A DNA stretch of 57,741 nucleotides from Litoribacter ruber (GCF_018500185.1 NZ_JAHBGI010000013.1:1-57741), one strand, 5' to 3'. Numbered from the stretch's first letter, positions 8,513 to 16,907 are shown. Numbers and translations: made by a program. The notes: a model not told the origin generated them from the letters alone.

Positions 8513-10405
8513 ATGCCGAATAACAAAAAGTTCATCATAGATTTTGACAGCACGTTTACCCAAGTTGAAGCTCTGGATATTTTGGGGGAAATAAGTTTGG
8601 AAAACCACCCTGAACGAGATGATAGACTGGAAAAAATCAAGGAGGTAACCGATTTGGGAATGGAGGGCAGGTTGACCCTGCGTGAAAGTATAGAGCAGCG
8701 GATTTCCATTCTAGAGGCCAATCGAGGGCAAATTGATGAGCTGGTTAAGGCATTGAAGAAAAAGGTCAGCAAGTCATTTGACCGGAATCAGGAATTTTTT
8801 GCTGAAAATGCAGAAGATATTTTTATTATTTCCAACGGTTTTAAGGACTTCATTGTGCCGGTGGTGACAAGTTTTGGCCTGAAAGAAGAAAATGTGTTTG
8901 CCAATGAGTTTGTCTATGATGAAAAAGGCAATATCATAGATTTTAACAGGGACAACATCCTTTCCCAAAACAATGGGAAGGCAGCTACTATTAAGAAACT
9001 GGAGCTCACCGGAGATATTTTTGTGATCGGTGATGGCTATACGGATTACGAAATCAAGGCCGCGGGGCTGGCCAACAGATTTTATGCATTTACTGAAAAC
9101 GTGGACCGTCCGTCCGTTACGGCCATGGCAGACCATATTGCCCCGAGTTTGGATGAAATTCTTTATGTGAACAAAATGAACAAGAAATACAGCTATCCCA
9201 AAAGCCGCATAAATGTGCTTCTTCTGGAGAACGTGCACCCCGTAGGCATAGAAATGTTGCAGCACGAGGGCTATAACGTAGAAACCTATTCATCTGCGAT
9301 GAGTGAGGATGAACTGGCGGAAAAGATCCAGAATGTTTCCATTCTTGGCATCAGGTCAAAGACAAATGTGACCTCCAAGGTATTGGAAAATGCCAACCGG
9401 CTGATGGCCATTGGGGCCTTTTGCATTGGCACCAACCAGATTGACCTGGATACTTGCCAAGAGAAGGGAATCGCCGTTTTCAACGCGCCTTTTAGCAACA
9501 CCCGCTCGGTAGTGGAGCTGGCCATTGCAGAGATTATCTTTCTTATGCGCAACATCAGTGACAAATCCCGCCTCATGCATGAGGGCAAATGGGATAAGTC
9601 TGCCAATGGAAGCTTTGAAATCAGAGGCAAAAAACTGGGCATCATCGGCTATGGAAACATTGGCGCCCAATTATCGGTTTTGGCCGAAAACCTGGGTCTG
9701 GATGTCTATTATTATGATGTCATTGAGAAACTTGCCTTGAGCAATGCCACCAAACTCAACAGCCTGGACGAACTGCTCAAGGTGGCAGATATAGTAACCC
9801 TGCATGTGGACGGAAGACCGGAAAACAAGAATTTGATCGGGGAAAGAGAATTTGACCTCATGAAAGGGGGAGCGGTATTTTTGAACCTCAGCCGGGGCCA
9901 TGTGGTAGATGTGAAAGCCTTGAAAAAGGCAGTAGAAAGCGGCAAAGTAAGAGGCACGGCAGTGGATGTATTTCCGCAGGAACCGAAAAACAATGAGGAG
10001 CCCTTTGAATCTGATTTGAAAGGTCTGCCCAATACCATCCTGACTCCCCACATTGGTGGCAGTACCTTGGAGGCCCAGCAGAATATTGCCCAATTTGTAC
10101 CCAATAAAATCATTGATTACATCAATACAGGTAACACGTTTAACAGCGTGAATTTCCCTAATATTCAATTGCCGTTTTTGAAGGATGCGCACAGGTTGAT
10201 CCACATCCACCAGAATGCCCCAGGGGTTTTGGCCAAGATCAACCAAACCCTGGCAAATTATGAAATCAACATCGTGGGTCAATATTTAAAGACCAATGAA
10301 AAGATCGGGTACGTGATCACGGATATCAATAAGAAGTATTCCAATGAGGTGATTGAGGCATTGAAGAAAATTGAGGGAACGATTAGGTTTAGAGTTCTTT
10401 ATTGA
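8513..10405 (+). CDS. serA: Phosphoserine phosphatase-3-phosphoglycerate dehydrogenase fusion
   Basis: The 630-aa protein combines two steps of serine biosynthesis. Residues 1-220 are a HAD phosphatase of the SerB type: motif I DFDST with Asp10 and Asp12, motif II SNG at 107-109, Lys156, and GDGYTD at 173-178. Residues about 232-545 are a D-3-phosphoglycerate dehydrogenase: NAD motif GYGNIG at 379-384, catalytic Arg281 and Glu490 regions, and His513 in TPHIGGST. Residues about 560-630 are an ACT domain with QNAPGVL, the usual serine-sensing module. The intermediate step (SerC) is not in this window. The fusion order places phosphatase before dehydrogenase. All key residues are present, so both activities are expected. 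The start follows an A/T-rich leader without Shine-Dalgarno. Confidence 0.93.
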   Translation: MPNNKKFIIDFDSTFTQVEALDILGEISLENHPERDDRLEKIKEVTDLGMEGRLTLRESIEQRISILEANRGQIDELVKALKKKVSKSFDRNQEFFAENAEDIFIISNGFKDFIVPVVTSFGLKEENVFANEFVYDEKGNIIDFNRDNILSQNNGKAATIKKLELTGDIFVIGDGYTDYEIKAAGLANRFYAFTENVDRPSVTAMADHIAPSLDEILYVNKMNKKYSYPKSRINVLLLENVHPVGIEMLQHEGYNVETYSSAMSEDELAEKIQNVSILGIRSKTNVTSKVLENANRLMAIGAFCIGTNQIDLDTCQEKGIAVFNAPFSNTRSVVELAIAEIIFLMRNISDKSRLMHEGKWDKSANGSFEIRGKKLGIIGYGNIGAQLSVLAENLGLDVYYYDVIEKLALSNATKLNSLDELLKVADIVTLHVDGRPENKNLIGEREFDLMKGGAVFLNLSRGHVVDVKALKKAVESGKVRGTAVDVFPQEPKNNEEPFESDLKGLPNTILTPHIGGSTLEAQQNIAQFVPNKIIDYINTGNTFNSVNFPNIQLPFLKDAHRLIHIHQNAPGVLAKINQTLANYEINIVGQYLKTNEKIGYVITDINKKYSNEVIEALKKIEGTIRFRVLY

Positions 10406-10412
10406 AATACAG

Positions 10413-10722
10413 CCCACGATGCGGAAGGAAATGGTCACAGAGTTTAAAAAGAGTTAAGCACTGAGATTTCACAGAGTCCCTTCATCGCGAAGACAATTGG
10501 TCACTAAGCCGCATGTAGTTCCACGACGCGGAAGGAAATGGGTCACGGGGTTTCGCAGAGTTCCCACTTCGCGGAGGCGCAATGGGTACGAAGGGAAAAT
10601 GGTCACGAAGGATCACTAAGTTATAAAGAAGTCGCACAAAGTGGGTAAGTCGCTGGGAATGGCTACTAACCAACCTCTGATGGTGAAGTATCTTGGTACT
10701 TGGTACCTGGTACTTTGTACCA
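10413..10722. repeat. Repeat-rich gap: duplicated and GGTACC blocks
   Basis: A motif of about 30 bp, CCACGATGCGGAAGGAAATG, occurs at 10414 and again with few changes at 10521. The CACAGAG-type strings of the array family lie between and after them. At 10691-10721 there is a TTGGTACTTGGTACCTGG block like those in the 243-bp duplication at 241-270 and 484-513. The gap from 10406 to 11304 holds no convincing gene; the open frames there are repeat shadows. Confidence 0.65.
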
Positions 10723-10835
10723 AAAAAAAAATAGAGTTCGGGCCTTAGAGTGTTACAAACCTCTTTTATAGACAAGATTTGAGCTGCCCAGATTTCGCAA
10801 CCTTCCACTGTTATCCTGCTTCCGAGGAAACGAGG

Positions 10836-10861
10836 TTCCGAACCGATAAATCGGTGCGGAA
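10836..10861. other. Hairpin in the 10406-11304 gap
   Basis: TTCCGAACCGA and TCGGTGCGGAA can pair as an 11-bp stem with one mismatch around a TAAA loop. No T run follows, so it is not a standard terminator. It is a candidate structured element or small RNA part, but nothing else supports a gene here. Confidence 0.4.
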
Positions 10862-11270
10862 TGAGGCCTGGTTTTGAAAAGAGGCTTCACCCGGTATTTT
10901 GTTAAATTGTGAAGTTTGAACATGTCGGCGACCCGAACTCCTTACAAATATACAAATAAGAATTGCCTTTGTTTAGTTCCTCCTCCAAATCTATTTTTGC
11001 CTGAAAGCTATAAACCCGCTTATATTTTTCAGGCAGCTATTAAGGTAAATTATATAGGCTAAAGAAGGGCATTGAGAAAACATAATATCAAAATGGGCCA
11101 GCAGTGAATATTTTTGTTAAAATTGGCAAAAGGAAAGTGAGGAGCGTGTTTAAAATTATGGATGAGGAATGATGGATTGTGATAAGAAAGTTTTAACTCG
11201 AAGGAGGTAGAAAATATACAAGAACCAAAAGAATAAATGACATAAAAGCCTAGGGTTATGAATAGATGTT

Positions 11271-11278
11271 TATTTTTG
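11271..11278 (+). promoter_or_regulatory. Candidate -7 element of the stress-protein gene
   Basis: TATTTTTG matches the Bacteroidota -7 consensus TAnnTTTG and lies 26 bp before the ATG at 11305, a reasonable leader length. No good TTG -33 box is visible upstream. Confidence 0.45.
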
Positions 11279-11304
11279 CAATCCAATCCCATTTTATTTA
11301 GGAA

Positions 11305-12228
11305 ATGTATCAGATTAAAAAATTGATTGTTTGCCTTGATCAGTCCCCTCTGGATGAGACCCTGGTCAAGTTTGCCTCTTTTGTAGCCTCGATCAACCGT
11401 ACGGAGAAGGTTTATTTTATCAATGTGATCCGTAACCTCAACATTCCTAAGGAGGTATTGAAGGAATTTCCTAACCTTATTGACAACATGGTGGCTGAGC
11501 GAAAATCGCAGATGAAGGATGTGGTGGATGAGCATTTTGACCATGATCTGCCTGCAGATATCGCTTTGGTGGTCAAAGAAGGGCAGCTATCAAAAAAAAT
11601 ACTGAAACTGGCGCATGAGAAATCTGCCGACATGATCATAGTGGGAAGAAAGGTACAATTGCCTGGAACCAGTGTGGTCACCCAAAGATTGGCTAGAAGG
11701 GCTAGCTGCTCGCTTCTTATTGTGCCTGAGGGCAGCGTGCCCAAAGTGGATCGTATCCTAGTGCCCAGTGACTTTTCGGACTACTCCAAAGACGCCATGG
11801 AGGAAGCAGTTCTCATAGCCGAGAAAAACGGCGGGGATGTGGAGGTATTCTGTCAAAACGTATTTACCGTGCCCTCGGGTTATCATTTCACGGGTAAAAG
11901 CTATCAGGAATTTACCCAGATCATGCATAACCATGCTGAGGTGAATTACAAAAAATTTATCAGGAAAATAGACACCAAGGGGATCAAAATCACACCTCTA
12001 TACACCAAAGATGAGGATGAGGATCCGGTGGAAGACATATTGCAAATGGCCTTGGATCTCAAAGTGGATGGGATAATCATAGGTGCCAAAGGCAGGACCG
12101 CCGCCACGGCTTTGTTTATTGGAAGTTTGGCCGAAAGGCTGATCCAGCTCAACGACAAGCTGCCCTTGATGGTCACTAGACCAAAAGGAAAAAATGCCGG
12201 ATTGTTAGACTACATCCTTGAAATCTAA
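11305..12228 (+). CDS. Tandem-domain universal stress protein
   Basis: The 307-aa protein has two UspA domains in tandem (about residues 1-148 and 149-300). Each starts with a hydrophobic strand and Asp (KLIVCLDQS, RILVPSDFS). The second domain keeps the ATP-binding pattern G-x2-G-x9-G-S (GAKGRTAATALFIGS); the first has lost it (VGRKVQLPGTS), so only one half is likely to bind nucleotide. Such proteins are cytosolic and respond to growth arrest and stress; the specific partner is unknown. A -7 element precedes it and a terminator hairpin follows at 12239, so it is probably transcribed alone. Confidence 0.9.
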   Translation: MYQIKKLIVCLDQSPLDETLVKFASFVASINRTEKVYFINVIRNLNIPKEVLKEFPNLIDNMVAERKSQMKDVVDEHFDHDLPADIALVVKEGQLSKKILKLAHEKSADMIIVGRKVQLPGTSVVTQRLARRASCSLLIVPEGSVPKVDRILVPSDFSDYSKDAMEEAVLIAEKNGGDVEVFCQNVFTVPSGYHFTGKSYQEFTQIMHNHAEVNYKKFIRKIDTKGIKITPLYTKDEDEDPVEDILQMALDLKVDGIIIGAKGRTAATALFIGSLAERLIQLNDKLPLMVTRPKGKNAGLLDYILEI

Positions 12229-12238
12229 AACATTACAG

Positions 12239-12268
12239 CCTGGCAGGTCTCCCTGTTAGGTTTTTTTT
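12239..12268 (+). terminator. Intrinsic terminator after the stress-protein gene
   Basis: CCTGGCAGG and CCTGTTAGG pair over 9 bp (two G-U pairs) and are followed by eight T residues. Confidence 0.75.
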
Positions 12269-12314
12269 CGTGTTTCGATTAAACCCTTCTCCCCTTCCGC
12301 TGTCTAAAGATTCA

Positions 12315-12863
12315 ATGGTTGGCACAACAGATCAAGAGCTTTTAGAATTAATCCAAAACCCTTTTACCAAAGAGAGAGGTTATCGCATGCTTGTTGAAAC
12401 CTATCAAAGAAGGGTGTACGGGATAATTCGAAAAATGGTAATTGTGCATGAAGATGCCGATGATTTGACGCAAAACACCTTTATAAAGGCCTTTAAGAAC
12501 TTGGATAAGTTTCAGGGAAATTCAAGTTTATTCACCTGGCTGTATAGGATAGCCACTAATGAAAGCTTGAATTTCTTGGAGAAGAAGAAAAAACGTTTTT
12601 TCTTTTCCATTGAGGACCACCATCAGGTGATGAACACCTACTTGGAAAGCTCCCCCGATATTTCTGGCAGCGAGGTGGAAAAGAAACTGCAAAAGTCCCT
12701 GCTTGGCCTGCCTGAGAAGCAGCGGTTGGTTTTCAACCTGAAGTATTTTGAGGACATGAGCTATGAGGAAATGTCGCAAGTTACCGACACTTCTGTAGGT
12801 GCCTTAAAGGCCAGCTATCACCATGCGGTAAAAAAAATTGAACAAGATTTGACAACGGAATAA
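12315..12863 (+). CDS. ECF-type RNA polymerase sigma factor
   Basis: From the ATG at 12315 the protein is 182 aa (the frame extends 15 codons further upstream, across poorly conserved sequence). Region 2 is seen in YRMLVETYQRRVYGII and DADDLTQNTFIKAFKNL followed by FLTWLYRIATN-type sequence. Region 4 includes LPEKQRLVFNLKYFEDMSY and the helix-turn-helix EEMSQVTDTSVGALKASYHHA. The next genes are a single-pass membrane protein and a Spy-like periplasmic protein with gaps of 29 and 21 bp, so the three probably form an operon for envelope-stress sensing. The membrane protein is the obvious candidate anti-sigma factor. Confidence 0.92.
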   Translation: MVGTTDQELLELIQNPFTKERGYRMLVETYQRRVYGIIRKMVIVHEDADDLTQNTFIKAFKNLDKFQGNSSLFTWLYRIATNESLNFLEKKKKRFFFSIEDHHQVMNTYLESSPDISGSEVEKKLQKSLLGLPEKQRLVFNLKYFEDMSYEEMSQVTDTSVGALKASYHHAVKKIEQDLTTE

Positions 12864-12892
12864 ACCTTTGGCCCAAAGCCCTGTCTAACCAA

Positions 12893-13270
12893 TTGAATAT
12901 GAAAAACTTTCCCAAAAACGATATCTTCAAGACTCCGGACGGATATTTCGACCGGTTGCCGGATGAGATCATGGCCAAGCGCAATCAGAAAGGCAAGCAA
13001 GTCTACCTGAAGGCCCTTGTGGGTGTAGCCGCGGCATTGATCATAGGTTTTACCGTGGTGTTTACCCTATTCCGCACTGAGGAACCCGCATTTACCGCCA
13101 CAGCCGAAATGGATAAGGAAATCGAACTCCTGATCAACAGCGACTATTGGCAAGCAGAAGACATTCTCCTGCTCAGCGACCATCCGGATGACATTTTGGA
13201 CAACCTGATAGCCATGGAGTGGGACGACTACTATTTGATGGACGAAATGGACGAGGATTGGTGGTATTAA
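12893..13270 (+). CDS. Single-pass membrane protein, candidate anti-sigma factor
   Basis: The 125-aa protein starts MNMKNFPKNDIFKTPDGYFDRLPDEI, carrying the N-terminal FKTPxGYFDxLP signature common to small Bacteroidota membrane proteins encoded after ECF sigma genes. One transmembrane helix lies at about residues 43-60 (LVGVAAALIIGFTVVFTLF). The periplasmic part is short and strongly acidic, ending DDYYLMDEMDEDWWY. No zinc anti-sigma HxxxCxxC motif is present, so assignment as the anti-sigma partner rests on position and topology only. An alternative ATG two codons in (12899) is possible. Confidence 0.7.
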   Translation: MNMKNFPKNDIFKTPDGYFDRLPDEIMAKRNQKGKQVYLKALVGVAAALIIGFTVVFTLFRTEEPAFTATAEMDKEIELLINSDYWQAEDILLLSDHPDDILDNLIAMEWDDYYLMDEMDEDWWY

Positions 13271-13291
13271 TTTGATTGAAACCGAACAACG

Positions 13292-13741
13292 ATGAGAAAA
13301 ATATTGATTATTGTATTGCTTCTAACAAGCAGCAGCACCCTATGGGCGCAAAGGCCACAAAGGGAATACGACAAGGATAAACTGGAGGCCGCCCGCGTGG
13401 CTTTTGTCACCAACAGGATCAACCTCACTCCTACTCAGGCTGAAAAATTCTGGCCTCTTTACAACCAGCATATGGAGGAAAGATCCGGCTACATGAGGGA
13501 AATGATGAGCATCAATCGACAGGCTGGGGAGAGCATTTCTGACAGCCAAGCTGAAAAACTGATCGAGCAGAGGTTTCAGATTCAGGAAAAAATTATGCAA
13601 AGTGAGAAAGCATTCACCAAAAAGATAACTGAGGTAATTTCTCCAGTCCAAGCTCTCCAACTCAGTAACGTCAATAGGGACTTTACAAGGCAGCTATACA
13701 GAATGCAAAGAGATGACAGAAGATCTCGGCACAGTAATTGA
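13292..13741 (+). CDS. Spy/CpxP-like periplasmic protein
   Basis: The 149-aa protein has a signal peptide (about residues 1-19, ending LWAQ). A helical, charged mature part follows: the RINLTPTQAEKFWPLYNQH segment resembles the LTxxQxxxx motif of the Spy/CpxP/ZraP group, and long coiled-coil-prone helices rich in Arg, Glu and Met follow. Proteins of this group chaperone or sense misfolded proteins or metals in the periplasm. As third gene behind an ECF sigma factor and a membrane protein, it is probably both a target and a feedback element of the circuit. A terminator at 13787 ends the operon. Confidence 0.78.
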   Translation: MRKILIIVLLLTSSSTLWAQRPQREYDKDKLEAARVAFVTNRINLTPTQAEKFWPLYNQHMEERSGYMREMMSINRQAGESISDSQAEKLIEQRFQIQEKIMQSEKAFTKKITEVISPVQALQLSNVNRDFTRQLYRMQRDDRRSRHSN

Positions 13742-13786
13742 TTAAAACAATATATTATATAGAAAAAATATTGGTTTAACGAGATT

Positions 13787-13816
13787 AAAAGGAGTTGCAA
13801 TAGCAGCTCCTTTTTT
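13787..13816 (+). terminator. Terminator of the ECF sigma operon
   Basis: AAAAGGAGTTGC and GCAGCTCCTTTT form a 12-bp stem with one G-U pair and a 4-nt loop, followed by a T run. Confidence 0.85.
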
Positions 13817-13861
13817 GTGTTTCAGGGCCTGTATTGTTGTAGACATTTGTTAATTTGCGTT

Positions 13862-15178
13862 ATGCAAAACCCCATGACGCTTTTTGAGCTAAACCAGCTT
13901 GTAAAACAAACCTTAGATCGAAACCTTGCACCTGCCTACTGGGTGGTGGCCGAAATCAGTGATTTCAAGGAAGGCGCCCGCGGCCATGCCTATTTGGATC
14001 TGGTAGAAAAAACGGGCAACCAGGTAACCGCTAAAATGAGAGCCAATATATGGGCTTTCACCTATAGGGGATTAGCTGCGCGGTTTAGGGAAATGACTGG
14101 ACAGAGCCTTCAGAATGGCATGAAGGTGCTGGCTCAAGTGACCGTGCAGTTCCATGAATTATACGGGCTAAGTCTCAACATTCGGGATATCGATGCCAAT
14201 TTCACCATTGGAGAAAGGGCCAAGCGTAAGCAGGAAATCATAGAAAAGTTGGCCAAGGCAGGTCTATTGGAAACCAACAAGCAGTTTTCTCTACCCTCTG
14301 TCCCCCAAAAAGTGGCCATCATCAGTTCTGCGACTGCGGCCGGTTACGGGGATTTTATCCAACAGGTGGAAAACAACCGGCATGGCTATAAGCTTCATTA
14401 CAAATTATTCCCAGCGACCATGCAGGGACATGATGCGCCCGATTCCATCATTGCGGCCTTGAAAAGTATAGAACAAGAGCAGGAAAACCAGCAGTATCAA
14501 CTCATTATTCTTATCCGAGGGGGTGGCGCCCAGATTGACATGGATTGTTTTGATGATTACGAGTTGGCCAAAGCCATTGCCCAAATGAGAATCCCCGTGG
14601 TGACCGGTATAGGGCATGAGCGCGATGAGTGTATTGCCGACTTGGTGGCCCATACCAAGGTAAAAACCCCTACTGCGGTGGCCGAATTTATCCTATCCGG
14701 TTTCCAGGAATTTGAGGAGACCCTAAATTTTAACCTCAAAAAAATCGAAAGGGCCGCCAACTTTTATCTTACAAAGGAAAAACAGACACTCAGAGACAGG
14801 GAGCACATTCTGATCAATCTTTTCAAGAACCAAATCCAAACGGCCAATCAATACTTGGACTCGGCTGCCCGGCACATTAACAGCCAGTGCCAGGGTAGAA
14901 TACAATATAACCGACGAGAAATCGACAATTTGGCAGGCAGACTTCAGCGACAGGCAAAGGTCTTATTGCAACAGGAATCTACCAAGCTAGAAGGGCTGGA
15001 AAAAGACCTGAATAGACTTGATCCCGTGTTCTTCATGAAAAGAGGTTACACGCGAACCGAAAAAGACGGGAAGTCCATCGAGCTCGCAACGCTTAAACCT
15101 GGCGATAAAATCAGCACCTATACCCTAACCAACAAAATAGAAAGTACTATTACAAATATTGAAGAACATGGAAAATGA
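13862..15178 (+). CDS. xseA: Exodeoxyribonuclease VII large subunit
   Basis: From the ATG at 13862 the protein is 438 aa, close to the family length (an ATG at 13874 would give 434; the longer open frame starting at 13817 adds poorly conserved sequence). The N-terminal OB-fold domain includes YWVVAEISDFKEGARGHAYLDLVEK. The catalytic core contains VAIISSATAAGYGDF, IILIRGGGAQIDM, and GIGHERDECIADLVAH with KTPTAVAEF. A long coiled coil follows, then the short C-terminal segment DPVFFMKRGYTRT. Together with XseB it digests single-stranded DNA in mismatch and recombination repair. The stop overlaps the start of xseB. Confidence 0.95.
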   Translation: MQNPMTLFELNQLVKQTLDRNLAPAYWVVAEISDFKEGARGHAYLDLVEKTGNQVTAKMRANIWAFTYRGLAARFREMTGQSLQNGMKVLAQVTVQFHELYGLSLNIRDIDANFTIGERAKRKQEIIEKLAKAGLLETNKQFSLPSVPQKVAIISSATAAGYGDFIQQVENNRHGYKLHYKLFPATMQGHDAPDSIIAALKSIEQEQENQQYQLIILIRGGGAQIDMDCFDDYELAKAIAQMRIPVVTGIGHERDECIADLVAHTKVKTPTAVAEFILSGFQEFEETLNFNLKKIERAANFYLTKEKQTLRDREHILINLFKNQIQTANQYLDSAARHINSQCQGRIQYNRREIDNLAGRLQRQAKVLLQQESTKLEGLEKDLNRLDPVFFMKRGYTRTEKDGKSIELATLKPGDKISTYTLTNKIESTITNIEEHGK

Positions 15179-15365
15179 TATAAGTTACGACCAGGCATTG
15201 GCCAGAATTGAGGAAATTGTGCAATCCCTAGAGCAGGACAACAAAAGTATAGACGAGCTTTCGGCTATGGTAAAGGAGGCCAGCCATCTGATCAAAAGCT
15301 GCAAATCCAGATTGAAGATGACCGAAGAAGATATCCTGAAGGCTTTTGAGGAGGATAGGGAGTAG
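15168..15365 (+). CDS. xseB: Exodeoxyribonuclease VII small subunit
   Basis: The 65-aa protein starts at the ATG at 15168, inside the last codons of xseA (11-bp overlap). A TTG three codons earlier is also in frame but less likely. It carries the family pattern SYDQALARIEEIVQSLE, an S-x-E-E-like coiled-coil segment, and a charged tail. Small acidic helical proteins of this type bind the C-terminal coiled coil of XseA. The coupling by overlap supports equal expression of the two subunits. Confidence 0.93.
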   Translation: MENDISYDQALARIEEIVQSLEQDNKSIDELSAMVKEASHLIKSCKSRLKMTEEDILKAFEEDRE

Positions 15366-15383
15366 AATATCCTGACATCGAGA

Positions 15384-15434
15384 AATCCTGGCAGGTTTAA
15401 CAGACTGTCACCAAAACCTGCCAGGATTAATTTT
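15384..15434. terminator. Bidirectional terminator between xseB and carbonic anhydrase
   Basis: AATCCTGGCAGGTTT (15384-15398) and AAACCTGCCAGGATT (15414-15428) are perfect inverted repeats and are followed by T-rich sequence on the plus strand. The palindromic core CCTGGCAGG also occurs in the terminator at 12239. Confidence 0.8.
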
Positions 15435-15949
15435 TATTCATCCTTGAACCACTGGGCGTACATGGGGTAATTGTTGGAAGTTCTTTCGATGACTTCTTTC
15501 ATGTTGTCCCCTGTATCTTTGACTTTTTTGGCAGGCATGCCTGCATAAATGCTGTTGGCCTCCACTATGGTGTTGGCCAAAACAACGGCTCCAGCGGCAA
15601 TGACTGCACCGCTATGGACCACTGCCCCATCCATTACAATCGCACCCATCCCAATCAACACATTGTCATGAATGGTGCAACCATGCACAATTGCATTATG
15701 CGCAATGGACACCCTGCTTCCAATATAGGTTCCGGCTTTTTGATAGGTACAGTGGATAACCGCCCCGTCCTGAATATTGGTGTAATCCCCAATACGGATT
15801 TCATGAACATCACCACGCACGACCGCATTGAACCACACGGTGCAATGTTGGCCCATGATGACATCCCCTACTACGGTTGAATTTTCAGCCAACCAGCAGT
15901 CTTTTCCAAATTGGGGAGCTTTACCCCTTACGCTTTTGATTAATGCCAT
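15434..15949 (-). CDS. Gamma carbonic anhydrase family protein
   Basis: The 171-aa protein is a left-handed beta-helix of hexapeptide repeats. It contains VWFNAVVRGDVHEIRIGDYTNIQDGAVIH, then SIAHNAIVHGCTIHDNVLIGMGAIV and AGMPAKKVK near the end. His residues at about 82 and 87 (the H-x4-H of AHNAIVH) and an upstream His are the usual zinc ligands of the YrdA/CaiE/gamma-CA group. Members include true carbonic anhydrases and related proteins whose reaction is uncertain. It reads convergently with xseB, and a heptad-repeat fragment lies upstream at 15981. Whether this protein is catalytically active cannot be told from sequence. Confidence 0.9.
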   Translation of the reverse strand: MALIKSVRGKAPQFGKDCWLAENSTVVGDVIMGQHCTVWFNAVVRGDVHEIRIGDYTNIQDGAVIHCTYQKAGTYIGSRVSIAHNAIVHGCTIHDNVLIGMGAIVMDGAVVHSGAVIAAGAVVLANTIVEANSIYAGMPAKKVKDTGDNMKEVIERTSNNYPMYAQWFKDE

Positions 15950-15980
15950 GTTTTGTATTTGATATGATTTTGTGATTTTT

Positions 15981-16010
15981 GAGACGGAAGACGGGAGACC
16001 GATGACCGAA
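15981..16010. repeat. Heptad GAGACGGA-type fragment
   Basis: GAGACGGAAGACGGGAGACC continues to about 16010 and is the same heptad block found in each unit of the 4015-5420 array. It lies in the divergent gap before yceI. Confidence 0.6.
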
Positions 16011-16134
16011 TGCTTATCTTTTTATTTTAGGTAAAACTACTTTTTTTATATTATTTACGGAACTTTGGGATGCGATTTTGAATTTACATGTATATACATT
16101 AATTTTACCCGTACATAAAATCAAACAACCCATT

Positions 16135-16854
16135 ATGAGAGTTTTAAAAATGACAGGTTTGGCTTTGGCCACCGGATTGATGCTCGCTTCTTGCGATCAG
16201 GGAAATACAGTAGAAACCAGAGATGCCCAAGAGGTGGCCAATGGTGAAGGTATGGCATATACTGTGGACACACAGGCAAGCCAGGTAACTTGGACAGGCT
16301 ACAAGCCAGCAGGTAAGCATTATGGTACTATCGCCATCAAGGATGGTGAATTGAATGTGGATGGCAACAACATCACTGGTGGCCGCTTTGTAATGGACCT
16401 TACCGCTCTTGAGATCGAAGACTTGAGAGGTGATGAGGAAAACTATCAGAAACTTTATGGACACCTTCAGTCTCCAGACTTTTTTGACACAGAAAACCAC
16501 CCTGAGGCTGTATTTGAAGTAACTGGTGTGGAGCCTTTTACTTCTTCTGATGATATTCAGGATGAAGAGGAGTATGAAACTGACAACACTCCAAAGTCTA
16601 GCTCTGAGCAGGCTATCGACAATCCTACCCACTGGATTTCCGGTAACTTGACCATGAGAGGCAACACCAAAAACATCAAGTTCCCAGCCAGAGTGAACAT
16701 CAATGATGGTTCGGTAACGGCAAAAGCTGGTTTCAACATCGATAGAACCCAGTGGAAAGTAGCTTACGGGGACGAGAGCTCAGTAACTGACAAAGCCAAA
16801 GATTCATTCATCTACAACACCGTGAATGTTGGTTTTGAATTGAACGCCAACTAA
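16135..16854 (+). CDS. YceI-family lipoprotein
   Basis: From the ATG at 16135 the protein is 239 aa. The signal peptide MRVLKMTGLALATGLMLAS ends in lipobox LASC with Cys20; an upstream in-frame codon at 16078 would bury this signal and is rejected. The mature protein is a YceI-type lipocalin-like barrel: YTVDTQASQVTWTGYK, GGRFVMDLTALE and HLQSPDFFDTENHPEAVFEV are hallmarks. Such proteins bind lipids such as isoprenoids in the periplasm. An insertion rich in Glu, Asp and Ser (about residues 140-163) interrupts the barrel. A terminator follows at 16872. Confidence 0.92.
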   Translation: MRVLKMTGLALATGLMLASCDQGNTVETRDAQEVANGEGMAYTVDTQASQVTWTGYKPAGKHYGTIAIKDGELNVDGNNITGGRFVMDLTALEIEDLRGDEENYQKLYGHLQSPDFFDTENHPEAVFEVTGVEPFTSSDDIQDEEEYETDNTPKSSSEQAIDNPTHWISGNLTMRGNTKNIKFPARVNINDGSVTAKAGFNIDRTQWKVAYGDESSVTDKAKDSFIYNTVNVGFELNAN

Positions 16855-16871
16855 TTAGAAGTTGCCCACAT

Positions 16872-16907
16872 AGAAAGAGGAGCCAAAAGGCTTCTCTTTC
16901 TTTTTTT
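16872..16907 (+). terminator. Terminator after the YceI gene
   Basis: GAAAGAGGAGCC and GGCTTCTCTTTC pair over 12 bp (one G-U) with a short AAAA loop, then seven T residues. Confidence 0.85.

Noticed and set aside
9671-10282. 203-codon minus-strand frame inside the serA fusion
   Set aside because: It lies across the intact dehydrogenase domain of the other strand and shows no domain.
10905-10950. tRNA-like string near GGCGACCCGAACTCC (as seen on the minus strand)
   Set aside because: Only a T-arm-like word is present; no acceptor stem, anticodon arm or CCA-proximal pairing could be built.
11059-11544. 161-codon minus-strand frame overlapping the stress-protein gene
   Set aside because: The stress-protein gene on the other strand has clear UspA motifs, and the minus frame shows no recognisable domain.
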